From positions 19,426,923-19,490,922 of the forward strand of contig NC_044922.1 in NCBI RefSeq assembly GCF_003576645.1: DNA of 64,000 nt. The letters are read 5' to 3'. The notes under the pieces are model-generated. The model was not told the origin of the DNA, did no database searches, and saw only the letters and a program-made list of their open reading frames with translations. Below are positions 58,111 to 64,000 of the stretch, piece by piece (the stretch's first letter is position 1; the number at the start of each line of letters is the position of its first letter). A program made the translations under genes and the position numbers. Origin of the DNA: Ipomoea triloba. Lineage: Eukaryota; Streptophyta; Magnoliopsida; Solanales; Convolvulaceae.

Positions 58111-58247
58111 GACCAGGATGACGCCATCAAGGTGTTCGTTGATGATTACCCGGTCAAGGAGATGACGGTTCTCCAGGCATGCGAGCTCGCCGGCGCTGGT
58201 ATTCTCAGGTTCGGCTACCACAGCCGCCTCTCCATCACCGGAAATGG
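58111..58247 (+). pseudogene. captured NDUFS1 (complex I 75-kDa subunit) fragment
   Basis: Reads [14 protein letters not shown], then [20 protein letters not shown], then HSRLSITGN. This is the N-terminal 2Fe-2S domain of plant mitochondrial NDUFS1 (family form DDAIEVFVDGYPVKIPKG..RFCYHSRLSI). A few residues after PVK are missing, and the Fe-S cysteine in RFCYHS is Gly here. The fragment is too short and altered to work. Confidence 0.75.
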
Positions 58248-58431
58248 GTCTTGTCAAGCGAAATTCCCTAAATACTCTTCAAATAAACAGACTCCTAACG
58301 CCTAAATGAACGGAGGACCAAAATGGTTAAAATTTTCAAAGTCGATGACTTAATTGGGCACGAAAAATTATCGAGAACCAAATTAGTAATTTCGCTCGAT
58401 GGACCATTTCGGTAATAAACTCTTAATTTAA

Positions 58432-59507
58432 ATGTGTAGTCATTATCTTAGTGATTTAGTTGTTTCCTAGTTTTCAAGATTATACATGTTGTATGAACTG
58501 TTCAGTTACTAAATGAATGAGAATTTTCTGTGCATTTTTCTTCTCAATTTTCAATTCTAGTTCTGTCTCTGTTTATCTCATTGTGTAACAAAACTTTCAC
58601 TGAAGATCAACCACTTAAAGAAAAAACATAACGAAACTTTCACCTAAGATCAACCGCAAAAAAGGAACATCATCACAATAAATTCTTTGTTTTTCTCTTT
58701 CTTTTTATCCCACAAATTTGTCTGCTCTATTTTCGATTTTTCGCAAAACATGTTTCCTTTTTCATTTCTTCAATTTGTATTTCTTCATGATTTTTTTTTA
58801 AATTTCCGGTTAATCAACACTTTGTGAAATGCCTCATTATCTCTCAATTGATTTTTAATAATATAAAGGATGTGTTTAATTGGTTGTGTGCCAAGCGGGT
58901 TTACTCGCCTAACGTGGACAAGAAAAAAAATGTTATTTTTCATAAGAAAATACTAAACACCTCTACAATTAACACTTACAATTAGCAACTCTTTGATGTA
59001 ACAAAATGTTACATTACAGATGTAACAAAATGTTACATTACAAACATTTAATAACTACTTGAACGCAATTACCACATCACATTGTGCAATTAACACATTG
59101 GAAGTGACGTTTGTGAGTAATAAATGTAAGGGTGTGCAGATATGAAATAGAAGTGTGGTGAGAGACTACAGAGAGTGTCTCTCTCTCGAATTAGGATTTT
59201 CTTGGTTTTCTCTAGAAAGTCACACTTACGTCGAACTCTTTTGCTCTGGACAGTAGTGATTTTGCATGCTCCGTCGTATTTTAATTTCATTTGCTGGTGA
59301 TGTTGTTCTTATTTCAACGGAGTTGACTTCCGGTTGAATGAAATTGGTCTCGTCAGGTTGTCAAATTTCAATTCTGTATATATACGGCGGGAAATTTCAT
59401 CTTCGACTCTATTCTCTTGGTTTTGTTTCCAGGCTTCTCCTGTCGGCAAATGGAGTTTGGCAGCAGCCCTCAAGATTAGGCAGCAAGCTGAAAACTTTGA
59501 ACACAAA
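58432..59507. other. intergenic, nothing firmly recognised
   Basis: TGTAACAAAATGTTACATTACA is repeated head to tail at about 58997-59041. No element ends or coding domains were recognised. Confidence 0.4.
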
Positions 59508-59909
59508 TGTTAGGTAGCCAAACTTTGTTGAACAAAATATTTATTGTTTGGTCCCTACATTTTAGGCTAACTACAAAATGACCCCAAATTCTCAACTATA
59601 AATAGGGTGGTCATTTTGTCATTCTAGCCATCCCAAATCATTCTATTCTTCCCTCATATACTAGAGATATTAGAGAGTTTGTTGAGTGTATTTTTCCTTC
59701 CTAGCAAGAGAGAATTATCCTTGTTTTCTCCTTGTTAGTTAGAGAGTGGTTGTAACTCCTATTTTCTCATAGTGAAATTCTTCTACCCTTGCCCGTGGTT
59801 TTTACCCTAATTTGTTTAGGGGTTTTCCACGTAAAATCTGTGCCTCATTTATTTTTCTTTCTCAAATTATTGTTGCAATCTGATCTATCCCACTTCCGCG
59901 GGCGCAACA
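59508..59909 (+). repeat. probable Copia LTR (solo or truncated)
   Basis: 402 bp from TGTTAGGTAGCC to GGGCGCAACA. A TATAAATAGGG TATA-like box lies at about 59600, followed by a leader-like pyrimidine-rich half. TCTCATAGTGAAATTCTTC..CCCGTGGTTTTTACCC near the end is a common Copia R-U5 feature. The 5-bp flanks (ACAAA, TCTCC) do not match, so it may be a deletion remnant. Confidence 0.55.
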
Positions 59910-59994
59910 TCTCCAACCTCCGGTGGTTTACCGGGTCTTGCAGCCTCTCCATTTTGGTGGGCTTGAATAATTCGGGACAATAACCTTGTTTGGA
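59910..59994. other. short spacer including MITE target duplication
   Basis: Ends with CCTTGTTTGGA (59984-59994), the left copy of the 11-bp duplication flanking the next element. Confidence 0.5.
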
Positions 59995-60229
59995 CAATCA
60001 TTATTGCATGGACCATGATCCACACAGCTGTGTGGACCAAAAATAAAAAGTACATTATTTTTGTACTGAAGGTACATTATTTTTGTACTGTAAGTACATT
60101 ATTTTAGGGTACATTATTTTTGTACTAAAGGTACATTATTTGATATATACTATCAAATAATATACCTTCAGTACAAAAATAATGTACTTTTTATTTTTGG
60201 TCCACACAGCGGTCCATGCAATAATTTGC
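59995..60229. mobile_element. Mutator-like MITE with GTACATTATTTTTGTAC arrays
   Basis: The exact 11-bp duplication CCTTGTTTGGA (59984-59994 and 60230-60240) flanks 235 bp. Inverted ends of about 60 bp read ATTATTGCATGGACC..GCTGTGTGGACC and then AAAAATAAAAAGTACATT. The interior is four to five units of the near-palindrome GTACATTATTTTTGTAC. No coding sequence. Confidence 0.8.
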
Positions 60230-60240
60230 CCTTGTTTGGA

Positions 60241-60563
60241 GGAGCACATTAATTGGGCTCTCTTGCATCTTTTCAGCATCCTTAAACTGTGGGCTTCACT
60301 CTACATGGTTTATTTCTTGTTGATATGTTTTTTTTTTTTTTTTGGACTTATTTTGTTTCATTGCCATTGCTTTTGACTTGTTCATTTCTTGTTGATTTCT
60401 AAATACTAGTGCTCTCCTTGTTAGTTATTACCTATTGCGAATCATATCTGTAATCTCTTGAGGATGACATTACACTAGTATAAAGATATTTACACATACA
60501 TTGTAATGTAATAGGCAATCATAATATATTGTAGTATACAATGAGCTAGCTAGCAAGCAAGAA
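60241..60563. other. WNK 3' flank
   Basis: Contains a poly-T run (60330-60346) and lies downstream of the WNK stop codon, so it should include that gene's 3' UTR on the minus strand. No clear polyadenylation signal can be singled out. Confidence 0.4.
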
Positions 60564-61384
60564 TCATGAATTATTCCTCTTTGGTTTATGACCACAATGA
60601 TCACTCAACCTCTTTGATCTGCAGGATCCCTCACGAGGCACTTCAAACCCGATATTCTCCACTGCTCCAACCGTCTTGAACAGCCGCCGCTTGTGCACCT
60701 CCTCTATCAATGTCCGGTGCAGCAACTGGCTGCGCATGTCTACTAGCGACTTGTTCCTTGTTAATCTCCGCATGTTGTCTTGTTTCTGTTCAATCATAGC
60801 CCTGCACTGTCTGTGACACATGCGCGCTACGGCCTCCCCCGTGCTTGAACTTTCCCCGGGGCAGAATCTTGAATGGCTGCTGTGGCTCACACCAATGCCT
60901 GCCGGACTTTGCCTTCTTGGGCTGCTCTCATGATCTGCTGAAAAGTAATTGAGGTTGGAATAGTTTCCTGATGAGTGTGAAGAGCTCTGGGAGACTGTTT
61001 CCTCGTATGCTTCATCTGCAACATCATTAAAAACATCATAACATGTGCACATCAAGATTAGTACTTGAATAGAATGCAACATATTGTTGGACGGAGTGTT
61101 AAGTGTTTGATCCTAATAAGTGGCACGGATTGGAGTCCCGAAGGCCGGTGAAGGGCCAAGACCAGTATCCTGCCTCCTGAAAATGTGGTGGCACTATAAG
61201 GCCGGAAATAAAGTTACACCTTGGCTACGAGCTATAGCTTTTGGCCTAGTGGTTAACTCTTAATCCAGAGTCAAGTCAATTAAGACTAGCAGGGTTGGGA
61301 CGGGAATTGTTGGGCGGGGTGATGGGCTAAGTCCAACACCCTGCCTCTCGAAAATGTGGTGGCGGTGTGGTTGATACTAACACA

Positions 61385-61420
<36 letters not shown>

Positions 61421-61838
61421 TGAAGCCATAGGTGGTTGTTTTTGCCTTGCATGTCTTGAGAAGTTATTGGAGCTGAAACCGAGCCTTGGGATGATGCGCT
61501 GCTGGATGAGAGTGAGCAGAAAGGATTGTGGAAATCATCTTTGTAACTAAGTACATGGTGATCAACTACTGGCTCATACTGATTCCATTTCCGCCATTGG
61601 GGTACTAGACCACTAATCTCCCCATCAATCATGTTTGCAATTTCAGCTGGTTTCCAGTCTCTGATTTCCAATTCCTTCACCATTTCATTTGCAACTTCGG
61701 TTGGTGTGTCGCTTAAAATGTCAAATGGAAAATACACGTTCCTAACAGCACCTGCAGAGGAAGATCACAACATACATTATTACAATTCTTATCTGGAAAC
61801 CATAGGTACGTAATTTCAACAAATTGTTTAAGTTAGAG

Positions 61839-61871
<33 letters not shown>

Positions 61872-63627
61872 GTTTGGCGGACGCTGGTAACGGGTCAAAT
61901 CCAATAATTGGTAGCTAGATGATTATTGGGCCAAGTCCAACAACCTGACTCTCGAAAATGTGTGGCGATATAAGGAAATAGAGTTGCGTCTTCGCTACTA
62001 GATATAGCTTTTGGCGTAGTAGTAAGTGTTTGTTCTAATAAGTGGTATTAGAACCAGGTCGCGGGGTTCAAGAGTGTTGGGAGGGGGGAATTGTTGGACA
62101 GAAGCTCATAACTGGCCAAGTCCAATAATTGCTGGCTAAGGGAATTGTTGGTAAACGGCTAAGTCCAGCACCCTAGCTCTAGAAAATGTGTAGCATTATA
62201 AGGAAATAAAACTATGCCTTCGCTATTAGCTATAGCTATAGTTTTTGGCTTAGTGATAAACGTTTGATCCTAACGTATAAAAATAATACCTTCTTTATCA
62301 GCAATCTGCACCTTAAGAATGATGGTATCATCTTCAGGATTCAACTTCCCCTTGATAGTCATGCTGGTTGCTGGCACATCTTCGTTCAAATTCAGGTCCT
62401 CCATTCCAATAATGTTGTCATTCAGAAAAGGCTTTTGACACGGAACCATTGTTAGTGGCTTCCCGATAGAATCATCAGGGGCCAGAAATGGATCCACCAT
62501 TAGTTCTTTAGCAGATAATCTCTTGGAGACAGGTTCCAAACACTTGCCAATAAACTGCTGTGCTTCCAAGTCTTCAACCTTGTAAAATGCTCTTGGCTTT
62601 TTACCCTGCAGTGTAGGTGGATGCCAAAATGCTATTTCAGTGAGTTTCTGATGGATGGACTAACAGTCAATTTGCAAAATACTGTCTTACCGAGGTCACT
62701 TTCTTGTAAATTTGAGCAGGATTGTTGCATTCACTGTATGGATATTCACCGGTAAGCATCTCTAGAATACACAACCCAAACGAATACACATCTACGAGCT
62801 CGTTGTAATTCTCATCGTATAGCTCTGGCGCCATGAACTCGGGTGTTCCTATAACCACACAGGACGAAATCTTGACATTCATATTTACTGAGATGAGACG
62901 ACACCAATTCAAGAGTAATAAGGAAAGTAAGTTCCATTGTGTTGTTTCACAACATACCTATAACGCTATGTGCTCTATGGGATCCATGAAGAATTGCTGC
63001 AAGGCCAAGGTCCCCAATCTTGACCTGTCCAAGATGGCCATTCACAAAAATATTGTCACACTTGAGGTCTCTGTGGATGACCGGGGGGTCGTGGCAATGC
63101 AAATAAACAAGGCCTGTGAGTATTTGGCAAGCCCAAATCTTTATGGCTCGGATGTCTACTCGAGTATACTTCTTCCTGTATCTGCATTATCCCATCATCA
63201 AAACACAGCTTACTAAATTGTCTCTTCATCGATCTTATGAACAACAGATTAGCTAAAAGGGATATGAAAACATAGTTTAGCCATACTAATCCTGCATCTA
63301 AGCAAACATATTTGGGAAGATACAAGTCAGATTCAGGAATTGAATTGGAAGGTAAACTTACCCTCTGAGGGTACCAGAAGTGAACATCTCAGTGATGAAA
63401 TTGAAAGTGGTGTTTTGAACATCAATCCAAGAAGTATAGAACTTGATGATGGAATCATGGTTGAGGGTGCTTAAAAGATGAACCTCAGAGTAGAGCCTCT
63501 GCAAATCATCTGGTGAATGAAGCAAATCATTCAGCTTTATTTGGCTCCATGCCACTTCCATCCCAACCACCATATCGATTGCCTTGTACACCTTCTTCAT
63601 CGCCCCTTTTCCCAACATTTCATCCAA
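60564..63627 (-). CDS. WNK-family serine/threonine protein kinase (5' end outside window)
   Basis: Six exons on the minus strand: 63627-63362, 63181-62958, 62848-62691, 62605-62290, 61751-61419 and 61015-60564. They total 1749 nt, exactly 583 codons with TGA. The kinase domain spans exons 1-4: [12 protein letters not shown] with the beta-2 lysine that defines WNKs, VAWSQIKL with no subdomain-II lysine, [15 protein letters not shown] in place of DFG, and [20 protein letters not shown]. An OSR1/PF2-like domain ([21 protein letters not shown]-type, SGLVPQW) follows in exons 4-5, and a Ser-rich tail in exon 6. WNKs phosphorylate partners in ion, osmotic and flowering control. All junctions are GT-AG except the exon 5 donor, which reads CAAG|ATATAT inside a (TA)n run. 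The first kinase-lobe exon and the N-terminus lie beyond 64000. Confidence 0.9.
61016..61387 (+). repeat. SINE-like repeats in the last WNK intron
   Basis: Two head-to-tail units (about 61085-61230 and 61240-61375). The shared blocks are CTATAGCTTTTGGCCTAGTGG (A-box-like), TCCTAATAAGTGGCA, GGGCTAAGTCCAACACCCTG and CGAAAATGTGGTGGC. They run opposite to the gene. Confidence 0.6.
61388..61418. repeat. (TA)n microsatellite at the WNK exon 5 splice donor
   Basis: 31 bp of TA repeat directly after the exon end at 61419 on the minus strand. The donor dinucleotide is AT. The first GT on the minus strand is after the repeat, at 61387-61386. Confidence 0.9.
61752..62289 (+). repeat. SINE-like repeats in a WNK intron
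   Basis: Further units of the same family (about 61875-62010, 62010-62200 and a tail to 62275). TGGCGTAGTAGTAAG (62012 on) and GGTTCAAGAG (62084 on) are A- and B-box-like. A (TA)n run lies at 61842-61869. Confidence 0.6.
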
Positions 63628-64000
63628 CTGCACCCAACATCATTCATTAAATCAAGCGCTTACCACTACGCCAAAAGTCAGTAGCCAAGGGGCAACTTTA
63701 TTTCCTTATAGATTACCATCACATTTTGGGGTGGGGAGGAAAGTGTTGGACTTGGCCTCTTTACCAGCCTCCACCCAACAATACCCTAGCCACCAATTGA
63801 CAGTTTCTTCATAGCACATGCCACTTGTTAGGATCAAGCGCTTATAACTATGCCAAAAACTATAGCTAGTAGCGAAAGGCAATTTTATTTCATTATAACC
63901 CTCATCACATTTTCAAGAGACAAGTGTTAGACTTGGCCCTTCACCAACAGTAGCCTAACAATCTTCTAGCCACCAATTAATGAACTTGGGCCCCTTACTA
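63628..64000 (-). repeat. SINE-like repeats in the upstream WNK intron
   Basis: Two inverted-orientation units of the same family (about 63650-63825 and 63830-64000), with minus-strand blocks TTTTGGCGTAGTGGTAAGCG, TTGATCCTAACAAGTGGCA and GGCCAAGTC(C/T)AACAC. The window ends inside this intron. Confidence 0.6.

Larger units (their letters stand above)
57108..58422. mobile_element. Pack-MULE with two captured gene fragments
   Basis: The exact 9-bp duplication TTAATTTAA (57099-57107 and 58423-58431) flanks inverted repeats of about 130 bp or more (GAGTTTATTAC-x-(A/G)AAATGGTCC..). It carries no transposase. The interior holds an IST1-like fragment (minus) and a complex I NDUFS1 fragment (plus), plus a GC-richer segment with 5'-leader-like purine/pyrimidine runs (57300-57780). 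It sits at the right limit of the Copia relic. Confidence 0.88.

Overview
This window is nuclear DNA from a plant, most probably a dicot. It is AT-rich and packed with transposons. The multi-exon genes have ordinary GT-AG introns, and the element families present (Copia, Gypsy/Athila, CACTA, hAT, Mutator/Pack-MULE, Helitron, SINE) are typical of angiosperm heterochromatin. I cannot name the species. Only one gene looks like a functional host gene: a WNK-family protein kinase on the minus strand at the right edge (60564-63627, 5' end outside the window). A second host-type gene, an RPA70-like single-strand DNA-binding protein (38249-42887), is broken.

Layout, left to right. 1-5974: AT-rich divergent repeats, a foldback MITE, and a Helitron (1627-4093) carrying an exon-like fragment. 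5980-15609: a decayed minus-strand Copia element bounded by 279-bp LTRs and a 5-bp target duplication. 17860-19571: mostly unannotated, with one foldback Mutator-like element. 19572-27061: a young Copia element with an intact ~1341-codon polyprotein and 821-bp LTRs. 27062-29525: tandem repeats and an hAT transposase relic holding SINE-like copies. 29526-32663: a 3.1-kb Gypsy-type solo LTR. 32768-35216: a CACTA-like fragment, then a Pack-MULE carrying a coiled-coil gene fragment. 35362-37027: a SIRE-type Copia solo LTR. 37066-37830: a CACTA transposase relic. 38249-42887: the RPA70-like pseudogene, split by a reversed Gypsy-type LTR. 43868-53433: parts of two Athila-like Gypsy elements in opposite orientations. 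53434-57098: a Copia relic interrupted by an hAT-like MITE. 57108-58422: a Pack-MULE with pieces of two unrelated genes (IST1-like and complex I NDUFS1). 59508-60229: a Copia LTR and a short Mutator-like MITE. 60564-64000: the WNK gene, with SINE-like repeats in its longer introns.

Part of the left half is not real duplication. All five N gaps (8377, 10797, 13215, 16180, 21362-21391) sit exactly between two near-identical copies of the same 0.6-1.8 kb. Two further spots show chains of overlaps that are each exactly 42 bp. These look like contig ends that were laid side by side and never merged, so about 6.8 kb of this window is probably redundant. The paired ORFs and the third Copia LTR copy there should not be counted as paralogues.

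What stands out: a microsatellite that has erased the last 5' splice site of the WNK gene; the two-gene Pack-MULE; a family of small Mutator-like elements sharing a GGACCATGGTCCACA end module with different internal repeat arrays; a CGAGACATC-type motif cluster shared by two different Copia LTR families; a CpG-dense palindromic block and a 48-bp alternating satellite inside one Gypsy LTR; and a 299-codon acidic ORF with an internal YACF-x-FWE repeat.
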